From Arthrobotrys musiformis (lineage: Eukaryota > Ascomycota > Orbiliomycetes > Orbiliales > Orbiliaceae): 64,000 nucleotides of DNA. The notes below the pieces were generated by a model. It saw only the letters and a program-made list of their open reading frames with translations. It searched no databases and was not told the DNA's origin. Position numbers and translations under genes: made by a program. The stretch lies in the NCBI GenBank assembly GCA_036971715.1, contig JAVHJL010000008.1:1984001-2048000 (forward strand). Reading direction: 5' to 3'. Positions 25,790 to 36,128 of this stretch are shown here, piece by piece. Each line of letters opens with the position of its first letter. The first letter of the stretch is position 1.

Positions 25790-27047
25790 TTGGAGGAAAT
25801 TATAAATATTTCTTATATTCTAAAAGGTATCGAGGTCGCTGGGGTTTTTGCAATTCCTAGGAATTCCTATGAATAGTTCGCAAAGTTGATAATGCAATGA
25901 AGACCAGAGTGAGTCTTGGGGGTTGGGGGATATAGGCACCCTTTTATACACAGAGCTTTCCTTCTCACCAAGAGGGCTTGAGGGAAGACCAATTAGAGGG
26001 TTACCCACCTATCTTCGAAATACCTTAACCCCGCTCACGAATATATATTGGAATTTGTCCGTGTGCTTCGCTAGGCTTGTACGACGCAGGAAAGATTCAC
26101 ATTCCAGATGCATGCAAAGTCCACCCTGCAGCCCTGAATCCCAGCATGGGCCAATTAGCAACGCATATCAGTTAGATCCGAAGTGGCTAGCGGATACACG
26201 GATAGATCTCATCTTGCCTATTGTCTAAAAATTGGCTTTGGGTTCGCCGGGACTGCAGTGCGAATCGCTCGGTGGAATGTGGTTTGCGAGATCCAGCCAA
26301 ACTGTGGAACTACGGCTCCAGCAGGACTACGTCCCGCCAAATAAATTTGATTGGGTATTGAATCTGGACATGCATTGACGTGACTACAGCTACACACAAG
26401 CTAGCAGATTGACCAATCATGGCTGCAAGTATACCTTTATTCGAGCCCAATAAATGTATATTCGAATCCCCTCTAGATCTATTTAAACTACCGAATAATG
26501 GAAACCGAGTCTTGAGCCACCAACTTAGAAAAGCAATGAAACTGAGCCACCTGAAAACTTACAAGCTTGCCCTTGGCTCTCTATTTCGCTGGCAATTTAC
26601 CTGTTGGCTCCCTTCGCTTCTGGGTGGAAGATCTAGCATTGGCGGACGTCATTTCTCGTAGCCAAACGTTAAGTACATGTCCTGCCTTTGTAAATCCCAA
26701 TGTTGATGGGACCTTTTCGCCTTGTAAGAGGTTAAGATATTCAATAGAAAGAATCCAAGCTGTATTCAACTGTAGGTCATGTAATCTAGTATAATCTATA
26801 TAAGTCGCTTGAGCCGCCAATTTTAATCATATCCAAATCTCACGCCTTCATGAATTCGAATTCAGTTCTTATACAGAATTGTCGACGACAACACATTTTA
26901 AGCAATAATTTCCAACACCAACACAAGTTGAGCAGCGGCGCTACTGTCGAGCTAGACGGCTAGACATTGACCCAAGAGTCGACTATTCGCTCTCTGCGGT
27001 ACTAGGTTCCTTAACAATTGGTCATTTTATTCTTACAGAGGTTTACA
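25790..27047. other. Divergent intergenic region
   Basis: Lies between the starts of the small Cys-pair gene (-) and the secreted protein gene (+), so both promoters are expected here. Short ORFs at 26419-26661 and nearby show no domain. Confidence 0.55.
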
Positions 27048-27981
27048 ATGCATCATTTCCGCATAATACCTTTGTTTGCCATACTCGGCCTTACTGCGTC
27101 TCAAGCGGTAGACGAGGATCGGGTGTACCCAATAAACGCCACAGGCGAACGAAGATTCCCGGCACCTCAGTATTCTACCCGTCTCAATCCTTCAGAGTGG
27201 ACCGCTCGTGTCGCTTTAACGAGGGATGATTATTTTGAGGGCGACTACTACCGTACTGCCACCTGGTTGGATACCCCGTTTGATGTCCCCGTCAACGGCT
27301 CCTCTATTATTCGGGACGTCTGCCTCTTCATGCAATTACCAATTATTAAGCGAACAGACGACATCGACTACTCGAAGGGCGAAAACGGTTGTAACGATGT
27401 TCTCGGCGAGGAATGTGTTTCAAAACTCAAGGATTTCTTAGCTGAACGGTATGAGGAGCGGACAGCTGGAAATGGGACTATGGATTGTACTTCGATGCAA
27501 AAAGTTGGATCTTGGCGCAGGATAATACATGATATTTGCCCAATTTATGATGAGCTTGGGGGTAGTGGGTTCTCGTTCAAAAGTGAGTATCACTGCAGTG
27601 TAGTGGAGCTTCGAGAATTTGAAGACTGGATGTACTAACAAAGTTGCAGGGTTAATACCTTTTGATCACGAAACCGGAAGCGCGCTTCATGGTGACGAGA
27701 AGGGATACTGGATTGCTATCGGTACTCCTAGGAACAAGACTGAAGCCACACCCGAACAGCAATACGATGAAGTCAGTCAGTTTGTCTTCACGTACTCTTT
27801 TATCTCTGGGCCGGAGTACGAGAATCCAGAAGAGAAACCTAGTGTCGAAATGGTGTGCGTGAAAGCTGAAGATTTGGTTGAAGGTTCTCGGGAACTGCCA
27901 AATTCGGCTACCTCGCTGGGGTTTGAAGGAGGCATGTTCCAGGTGACGCTGGGTTTGATGTTAATTAGCGCCTTTATTTAA
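27048..27981 (+). CDS. Secreted, probably GPI-anchored hypothetical protein
   Basis: Two exons, 27048-27582 and 27650-27981, give 288 aa. The intron has a perfect TACTAAC branch site. The ATG at 27048 starts a classical signal peptide (MHHFRIIPLFAILGLTASQA). The mature protein has several NxS/T glycosylation sites and at least six cysteines in the middle (around DVCLFMQ, GCNDVLGEECV, MDCTSMQ, DICPIYD), suggesting disulphides. The C-terminus has a small-residue stretch followed by a hydrophobic tail (FQVTLGLMLISAFI), as expected of a GPI signal, with a possible attachment site among the Asn/Ser/Ala residues just before. It is likely a cell-surface protein. I recognise no enzyme family. Confidence 0.8.
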
Positions 27982-28644
27982 GTGGAGATTTGTAAACAAG
28001 CCTTTGCTTTCCTTGTCGTATGTTCATAAATTGATATGTAATTTGTGTCAACTTGAAGCTTCCTGCATTGTGCAAAAACAATTATATTGGGTTGTATTGA
28101 GTACTGGGAACCGCGAAGTCGATTATATTAATGCAATTTATTAGTTACTGCGTTAAATACAGACTGGGGAGTGGAATTGGTAGAAAGAATCTCTTGGAAG
28201 TATAAAATTTAAAAATAAGTATTTCGTAATGAAGTATATGTGTGAGTGATTGCGCTACAAGGAAAATATTGTCATCAGGCATAAGTTCGTTAATGAGATC
28301 AACTCGAGTTCTGGGGCAGGATATTCAACAACTAGTGTAAGGTCATGAAAGGAAATACAAGTAAATAAGATCCTAAAAGCCAGGAATTGTTCGCTAGGCA
28401 AGATAGAATAAAGTTCCAAAAGGATGTAGTTTGAATCAAGAATTAGACACAATTTGGAATGCGCAAAACAAAAAGTTAGGAGGAGAAGGAAACAATTCAA
28501 AGAGGGTAGGAAAGGTGACTCGATATTTGGTATCAGAGAATTATTGTCAATATTTAGTGGTTATTGTATCTCTAAAACTCGCACCAAGTGATATAAGTCA
28601 GATCAAACTTTCTTAAAGAGTTGCCATAAGCCCAACCAGACTAA
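27982..28644. other. Convergent 3' intergenic region
   Basis: AT-rich space between the 3' ends of the secreted-protein and DUF3824 genes. No gene seen. Confidence 0.6.
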
Positions 28645-30417
28645 TTAAGCAGGGGTAACACTGCTGGGATATACCACTGGAATTTCCCTCCCATCTCTCG
28701 TGCTATATGCGTCTCGGCTGCTATATGTTGGGATTGGACCCGAAGCTGGGTAGGATGGGTACACGGGTGCGTTTGCCCTAGAACCTGGCGGAGGACCCAT
28801 GTAGCCTGGCTGACTATAGTATCTGCTAGCGCTACTGGTTCGTGGTGGTGAACGAGATCTCTCTTCTTCTAAGGCTTGTTTTATCAATTTTTGACGTCTA
28901 TGTTGTTCGATCTTTGGACGCTTTTCAGAAAATTCATGGTAGACGTGACGATTCTCCTGCATTTTCTTGAAGGCTTTAATGGCTTCCGCGGCGGCAAGGA
29001 TTGCGAGGCCGACAGCAGTTGCGTCTTTAAGAAGAGCTTTGTTTCGTAGCTTATCGGACTCCTCTTCGTTGATTCTTCCGGACTCTAGCTTCTCTTTTCG
29101 AAGAGCGCGATTTTCACGTGCTTCGTAACTGACGTGACCAAGGTTCACAGTTGCGAGGATAGCAAGCGCCACGCTAATGATTTCTTTCCGGCGAAGTCTC
29201 TTCATGCGCTCTTTCTCCGTCGTTTCATCAATAGACAGATCGGAGTCAGAAAGGCTGCTGTCAGAAGAATCACTCCGGTCCTTGTTAGATTTTCTGGATG
29301 ATTTCGAGCCACGGCTGTCCCGACGACTGCGCCCGAATCGCTCTGCCGCAAGGCCACCAAGGCCGAGAGCAGCCAGAGCTTCGCCCACGCTGCGACTTCG
29401 GCGACGATCCAAACCAGGTCGTTCTGGTGATTCGCTGTCAGATCTTCCTCGTGGTCTGGATTGCGATCTTGATCTCTGGTAGTCCATGAACTTCTTGCCA
29501 GCCGCGGCAATAAGTCCACTAGTTGCAAGATCCTTAACCCGGCTTGCCTTATCGTCTCCGTCACCCCTCCTCTTCTGGCGTTTGCCGTTAAGTCCTCTTT
29601 GAGCTGCCAATCCAGCGAGGACCGACTCCGCAATCCTCCTATTTCCCTTTCCATCTTCTTCACCCTTCCGATCCAAGAACTTCTCAACGGCGCCACTGGC
29701 AACCGCTGCTTCGACGATCCGCTTCAAACTCTTTGATCCCGTCACACCACCGGGCTCCTTCCTCGCCCTGAACGCCTCAACCACAGCTGCAATAACTGCA
29801 GCCTGTGCTGTATTTCCGTGGCTCTTTGAGCGTGACCTAGATCTCCTATCCCTATCACTATGAGAATCATACCCTTCGTCAGAGTCACCAGATGATCTTC
29901 TCCCGCGACTCTTCGACCGAGCTCTTTTATAGGTTTCCCCAAGGCCCAAGGCGGCTATGGCGGACTCTCCCATACTCTTTGCGCGGTCGCGAGTTCTCAT
30001 CCTTCCGTGGGAGGAGGCGGTAGAGCCCCGGTGGCTTCCATCGTCGTCAGTCCCACTCTCAGGCTCGGCGACAACACTGCTCGCATCGTCTGAAACCCTC
30101 TCTCTATGTCTATGTCTGTGCCTTCTTCTTCTTCTCCGTTTGTCATCATAGTCGACATCAGTGTCAGTATCTGATCTTTCAGGCTCGTAAGTGGTTTCTG
30201 GAGCCTCGCGATGTCGATGTCGACGATGTGGTTTTTTGTATTCCCGTTCATCGGGGTGGATTTCTCCAGGAGAAACAGGCTCGGGTTCTGAATCTGATGG
30301 AGTATATGCACGGGGTTTACCATGTTTGTGGCGGTGATGATGGTGATGTTTACTATGCGATTCTGGTGCGTCAGAATCGACGGCGTTCCCAAAGTAGTCT
30401 TCTTGTGTCGTAGACAT
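28645..30417 (-). CDS. DUF3824-type low-complexity protein
   Basis: A single uninterrupted 590-aa frame. The N-terminal third is His-rich then Arg/His/Asp-rich (a KHHHHHRHKHGK run, acidic patches and RRRRRRHRHRHRER). Then come three or four alternating units in which a small Ala/Gly-rich helix (MGESAIAALGLGETYKRARS, AQAAVIAAVVEAFRARK, VGEALAALGLGGLAAERFG) is followed by an SR/RS-rich segment. This helix-plus-RS pattern is characteristic of the fungal DUF3824 family, whose function is unknown. The C-terminus is Pro/Tyr/Ser-rich. It may be membrane- or nucleus-associated; no targeting signal is clear. The basic composition makes overlapping antisense frames long, but these have no domains. Confidence 0.85.
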   Translation of the reverse strand: MSTTQEDYFGNAVDSDAPESHSKHHHHHRHKHGKPRAYTPSDSEPEPVSPGEIHPDEREYKKPHRRHRHREAPETTYEPERSDTDTDVDYDDKRRRRRRHRHRHRERVSDDASSVVAEPESGTDDDGSHRGSTASSHGRMRTRDRAKSMGESAIAALGLGETYKRARSKSRGRRSSGDSDEGYDSHSDRDRRSRSRSKSHGNTAQAAVIAAVVEAFRARKEPGGVTGSKSLKRIVEAAVASGAVEKFLDRKGEEDGKGNRRIAESVLAGLAAQRGLNGKRQKRRGDGDDKASRVKDLATSGLIAAAGKKFMDYQRSRSQSRPRGRSDSESPERPGLDRRRSRSVGEALAALGLGGLAAERFGRSRRDSRGSKSSRKSNKDRSDSSDSSLSDSDLSIDETTEKERMKRLRRKEIISVALAILATVNLGHVSYEARENRALRKEKLESGRINEEESDKLRNKALLKDATAVGLAILAAAEAIKAFKKMQENRHVYHEFSEKRPKIEQHRRQKLIKQALEEERSRSPPRTSSASRYYSQPGYMGPPPGSRANAPVYPSYPASGPIPTYSSRDAYSTRDGREIPVVYPSSVTPA

Positions 30418-31313
30418 CTTGAACTACTACCAGGCTCTGGTAAGATTGGTGTTGAGTCCGTGTTATTTTCTCACTGTCTCTGCGACAAGAATTTGTATCG
30501 TTTGTGAATGAATAGGTTACGTTTTATTACTGTAAAAAAAGGTATTATTGGGGAAAGAATTGGAAAGAGGCAAAAGCTAAGAGCTTCGGGGCGATATATC
30601 GAATTTATTCTCCTCGTCTGGCTACTACCCTCACAGCTTCCGTACGAGCCCGTAAAGTCGGCGGATACCCCAAAAATCACCATACTAACGTAACACGGCA
30701 TCTGCTGATAGCAAAACATATCTAATCTGGTTTCCGTCCACCTTTGACGCAAACTCAACGTTTGTGCGCAGAACAGTGCCCTGGAATTCCGAGTTCCGTG
30801 GACTTCATCGCAGGGTAGCCCTACCAAGCTCTTCGAGGTACCTGGGGGGATTTTCGAGAATCTTTTGGCCTGGAATTTTCGAAAGGAAGGGCGCTAATGC
30901 AGGGTGATCGCATTGACAAGGGTGTCTGTGATCACCATGACGTCACGATATCATCAGGCGTCGCATCACGATGGGCAGGATTTTTGACTGGCAAGGAAGT
31001 GATATTGAGTCAATGGGTTTGGCGGCGGTGTCTGAACCATGCGTCCTGGTCGCGTAGAGCCTAGGCTGTGTTCGAAATATTGCCACCTAGAATTTTATTT
31101 CTGGGGAGATGATGAGGGAGGTTTAAATAATATTAATCGTGATGAAGCGGCCTAATCGACAGCTTGGACAAAATCTCTGAACGCCTCCCCGGCCACCATG
31201 CAAAAAAATTAAAAATGAAAATTAAATAAGTAAAGAATGAAGACACAAAAATTAAGAGCGAAAACTCGAGGGCAAGGGGTAATGGAGCAAATTCGAAGAG
31301 TCCAGGCCAAAGA
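30418..31313. other. Intergenic; promoter side of the DUF3824 gene
   Basis: No gene. Contains a perfect TGACGTCA palindrome at 30938-30945, about 520 bp upstream of the DUF3824 start codon. Confidence 0.55.
30938..30945. promoter_or_regulatory. CRE-like palindrome TGACGTCA
   Basis: A perfect 8-bp ATF/CREB consensus within the upstream region of the DUF3824 gene. Fungal bZIP factors such as AtfA bind such sites. A single 8-mer can occur by chance. Confidence 0.35.
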
Positions 31314-34300
31314 CTAAAAAAAACTTGGTGGGGCATAGAGCGAGTTTTCGCCTTCGTCTTCGGATTCTTCATCCTCGTCTTCGAGCTGGTCTATGAACCA
31401 TTGAGGGTCTAGAAAGGGGTTTGCCCGTCTTCCTGAAAAAGATGCGGAATCGTCACTTGTGCTTGCAGTTGGTTCGGGTCCCACCACGGGGAAAAAGCTA
31501 TCCCCAACTTCCCTTGGGGTTTTCCCGAACTGATTGAACGGCTCGTTGACAGCCTTCAACATATCCTTTCTCGCCTTGATGTTTGCGTCGTACTGGCGTT
31601 TAGATTTCCGGTACCGCTCCTCCGCAAGCTTGATAATAGTAAAATTTGCATTCGTAAGAGCATAGCCGTCATGGTATCTCACGCTTATCTCAGCTCTGTA
31701 CTCATAAAGACGAGTGACCTGAGTTGTCGGGTAACTAGATAGCTCGAACTCAAGCCTCCTATAATGCTCAGATTCGTCTATGGCAACCTGTACGTGGTAA
31801 TGGTGCTCGTTATTAGATTGTAGGAATTGGTTAATCGGCCCACATATTTCGCATCCTGATCCGGTTGGGCATCTTGGAGAATTCCATGCTGGAAGGTAGT
31901 AGCTGATGATTTCGGGCTTCTCAGGGGGGAAGTATTTGATTATTGCCTCAATCGCATTCTCCCGTAGCAGTGGAGCACACTGGAGCGCCGCGAGACTAGG
32001 CGTATTCACGAACTTCTCCACGACTTGGGCATTAATGTTCAGATACCTTCTCCACTTCTGCATATCATCCTCTAGTACAGAGCATATCTTACTAAGCGGG
32101 ATTAGGATGGCTTCCGTAAATAGAGGAATAAGATGGGATCTGTGAGGCTCAGGCTGTTCGTCGAGGAATAAGAGGTAATTAGTAACCCGGTTGACAGAAG
32201 GGTCAATACCTTGCCAGATCGAACTAGGGGTCACTTCGGTATTGGAGCTATTATAGCCCATCGTAATATAGTCGGTATTTTGGCCACCAGAACTCTGATC
32301 CACTCGAAATGTTTCACCTTTCGACTTTTTGTAGAAAAGCGGAAAGCGCTCCCGCAACCCGGCGATAATGAACTCGTGGAAATCGTAGAGGGGTAGGCTG
32401 AGGAGCAAATTGCGAGCTGGATCGTCTTCTGCAATTTCTTCTTGGATTAGCTTGTAGAGGTCCAGAAGTAAATTCACATTTGGATGCCCCTTAAAAGCGG
32501 ACTCGAACCTATCACAGCGGTACACGTCGTCAGACATTGTAACAAGGATATATAGGGTTCCTTTTGCTTGAAGTCTGAACTAACATCCTGATTATCTCAT
32601 GACGCGGTGAGTCCTGATATGTTTTCAGTATCTTGAAAAGGAGTTCGGGGTTCAGCATGACGGAGCGTAACTCGAGAATCCTCCGCACGGCAGGGTCGAA
32701 CGAAAACTGCAGATTCTTTGGGAAAAGAGATTTCAATTTTAGTATACGCAGCAAGCCTTCCCGCGAAGGGTTGGGGACCGAAGGTCCTTTCGCTGTCGGC
32801 TTCCACGGTGCGACGAGGTTCGCGAACTCGAAAATACTTTTACGAAACGATCTAGATTAATGTTTTGATAGCTACAGTTTTTTTTAGAAAGGGAAGCTTA
32901 CCGGTCTTTCTCAATAATTTCGGCCTTATCTTTCGATAAGTTTTGAAGCATGTTAGAGATCATCTCGCCCCCGCGCTGGATTTGATCTTCGGGTGGTGGG
33001 AAGCAAATACACCTCTCGAGGAGCGCGCATAGCTTAGTGAATTCTAAAGATTCTTTTTCCTCCTGGGTTGCAAGAGAAGGCGATTTTGTAGTGACAATTT
33101 TGAGAACAGATTCCCATGGTAAAAGTGGCTCCTTGACCTGCTGCACGATTGACATAGCTTCCGAGGTCGGCCATAAAATAATGCAAGATGTTTTGTACCC
33201 TAATATGGCGATAGTGTTAGAGTAATACTTTGTATGTTATGCGGGGCCGCGGCTTACATGTATGAATTAGTGTTCCCTCATTCCCCGTATATTCCTCTTC
33301 TTGGTTGAGACTATCAATTTGATCTAGTGAAGGCCCCAAAGAATATAATTTGCTATACCACTGTATTTGCCCGGAATCGAAGTGCCTATAAGTACCGGCG
33401 ACATGTTCGATACCACTCAGGGTAACCTCAACGGATCCATTCACTCCCCGTGCCCTATTAAAATTAGGCGGTCGGATATTGCTCGGGTCTTCATCTGCTT
33501 CGTCCATGTCTTCTTCGTCCTCTGACAATTTAACTTGAACGTCTCCGCAGCACATCGAGATACCTCCAACTCTATTAATTGCCGCAATCAAATTAGAGAT
33601 GATGAAACGGTCCTTGCCCTTGAATCCCAATCTTCTCTGTGCCAAAGAGTATTTATTTTCGAGGGAATACGCGACTGGGTTGTCTTGTTTTTTGAGCTCT
33701 TGTAGAATTTCCAACAGCTCAGGCTTGACAGCTGTCTCATCTGCTGACAAAGTGCTCCCTTCAACGGTGAGGTTGTAAACCAGAGCAACCCTGTAGCCTG
33801 AAACCACCTCTTCGACAGAATGCTCAACATCCGAATACCACGCTGCAGCTCCGAAACTGTATTTGCAATCAGGAGCAAAATCGAACGACTTTTCATCGCC
33901 CGCATGGGAGAGTTTGACAACCCCCCCTTCGAACATGCTGGGAAGAATGATAACAACCGTCCCAATCATACCGTCCTCTTTCGGAGTATCCCGGTGGGCC
34001 TTGAAATGGTCTCCCTTTTCATAAACCAAAAGCTTGTACAAGTTAAGCCTCGGCCTCATCTCTGCATCGATACCAAGCGTGGTGGTAATCTCACCCAATA
34101 CTTGGCCTTGAAGCCAGTCCGAGAACCCGGGGTTCTCGAACTCGAGTTCTGAGGGGTTTAACTGGTGACTGCTTCGAACGGCGAAGTCAAGTATGGTTTT
34201 CTCCCCTTTTCCGAAAGGCGAAAGGCTCCCCAGCGACAATAATTTCTCAGCATCTTCAGCAGAGACCGGCAGCCTTAGGCAGGATTCTCCAAGCCCTTTA

Positions 34301-34689
34301 ACTTTGAGGCCGGGATTTGGAACGGCAGCGTAAGTAGAAGAGAAGGCAAAAGATCCCTGGTATTGCTTGAAATTGTTTAATACTTCATAAAGCTTTAGTT
34401 CGATCTACTCAAAGGTATTAGTATGACAAGAGCATCTGATGTTGGGGGGAAACCGCAAACAAACCGAATACGGTCTTGGACCGCCACTCTCAGCGCTAGT
34501 TGAGTCAGAGTCGTCGTCGGGGATCGAAATACTATCCGCAAAATCGTCGCCGACGAAAATTTCATCACCAGATGCCTCATCCTCGTTAGGTTCTAAATGA
34601 ATGGCGCCAGCAGTGGTCTCATTCAGATCCAGATCCAGATCCAGGTCTTGGTTCATCTCGATGTCGGCGTCGATGTCGGAGGACTCCAT
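31314..34689 (-). CDS. Large 2OG-Fe(II) dioxygenase-domain protein
   Basis: Five exons: 34689-34465, 34404-33258, 33199-32902, 32851-32585 and 32508-31314, giving 1043 aa. An acidic Asp/Glu/Ser-rich N-terminus (1-75) precedes a prolyl-hydroxylase-like double-stranded beta-helix domain. The iron ligands are visible as HRDT (His212, Asp214) and His270 in SDVEHSVEE, and the 2OG-binding Arg280 sits ten residues later in GYRVALVYN. It is therefore predicted to use Fe(II), O2 and 2-oxoglutarate to hydroxylate an unknown substrate. About 650 residues follow the domain; they are mostly helical, contain CPTGSGCEICGP (a Cys cluster, about 860) and a highly acidic end, and match no domain I know. No signal peptide. 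The fourth intron begins GTTAGT and is less certain than the others. Confidence 0.85.
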
Positions 34690-36128
34690 TTTAGTAACCC
34701 GCCAAATACAGGCATCTGCAATCGGATGGTCTATGGCCTGAAATTGAAACGCACGGGATCCGGGTTTTTGTGTGCCTGTGTCTATGTGCCCGGGTTTTAG
34801 GACGTAGAGCTATCAATTGATATTCGCGTAATATAACGCAGCTTCTCCGTTTAGACGAGAACACGCGTCTTATGAACCCCGAGCCAAGGCCAGAGAGCCA
34901 CTCGTTAGGCTAATGGAATGGGTGATGAAGTTATGAGAAGGTAAAAGGGTAATAAAGAACGGTTGGTCTTTCGCCGGACATAATTTTCGTATGCTTGGAC
35001 CAGCTAGGATGGAGTTCACGGACAGGATCGAGAGCTCGAGCTCGAGCTAAAGCTTGCATTAGCGGATGTCACACAAAACCCCAGCCGGCTGGTCGCAACA
35101 CCTAAAAATCCAACAGGTGTGCAATAACAAGTACTGATCCTTCGATCACGACAAAGGCTGCAAAAAGGTGGGTACGCACCTCTTAACTTTGCAAGTATAA
35201 GGCCCCCTTGTGCAGTTAGAAGTCTATATTCTATCTTTTACAACTGGAGAGATATCCAGCCGCTTTTGAGCGGTTTGATCTGGGTCGGCAAAAGATTATC
35301 GCAACATTAGAAATATTGTTCAGTCTCGATACTTATATAAACAAATAGAAACTTAGGTATACAATTAAGTATATATCCAAGTTTGAATGCAGTACGCATA
35401 TACATATTTTGGTCGTTCGTGGCGCTATCTCAGAAAGGGCGCATTTATATAGACGTCTCGACGCCCGAATGTGGTAACCTTTAGACAACACATGTCTATG
35501 CACTGTTGGACACGATCGGGCTGCAACGTTGTAGTGGGCGGTTTGGTGGATTCCGTGCGCCCACTTGGAACTTTCAGGCAACATTTCATGGATTATATCA
35601 AATGCCTACATGATTGATATTTGGGGGGTAATTTGCTTCAACCCCTCATATGATCATTTTGGAGGACCGTGTAACGTATATTTAACCTGTGCTTCATACC
35701 GAGACCACTTCATATCCAATCTGTAGCTATCAATATCTATCGAATCTATCGATCTCTAGGATTGCAACGGCGTCCTTTTCTGGAAACCTTTCGGTTGGCA
35801 GCTTGCTATTATAGTTCTGATATACAGCGACATATTACCATCGATATTGTCTCGTACCCAGTCCTGGGGGCCATCGATATCATTTCTGCGTTTATAGCGT
35901 TTATCAATCGCAAGCTGGCTACCGTTGGTCCACCTCGTAGTTATACTTTTTTCTTTCTCACACTCGTATTTGCAGTAATCCGCTAATCTTATATATAACC
36001 TAGCTAGGTGCTGCAGTTTTGATCTATATAATTGGGACATAGGGGCTGCGAGTGCATAACAATCAGTACAACCATAAAGCTCTCCAAGCAAGCCGGCCCC
36101 GTTCAAAGCCCTGTGAAGACCTATCACG
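34690..36128. other. Divergent intergenic region
   Basis: Separates the dioxygenase (-) and repeat-protein (+) genes, so it should hold both promoters. A GAGCTC-type self-complementary stretch lies at about 35030-35047. No gene supported; short ORFs have no domain. Confidence 0.55.
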
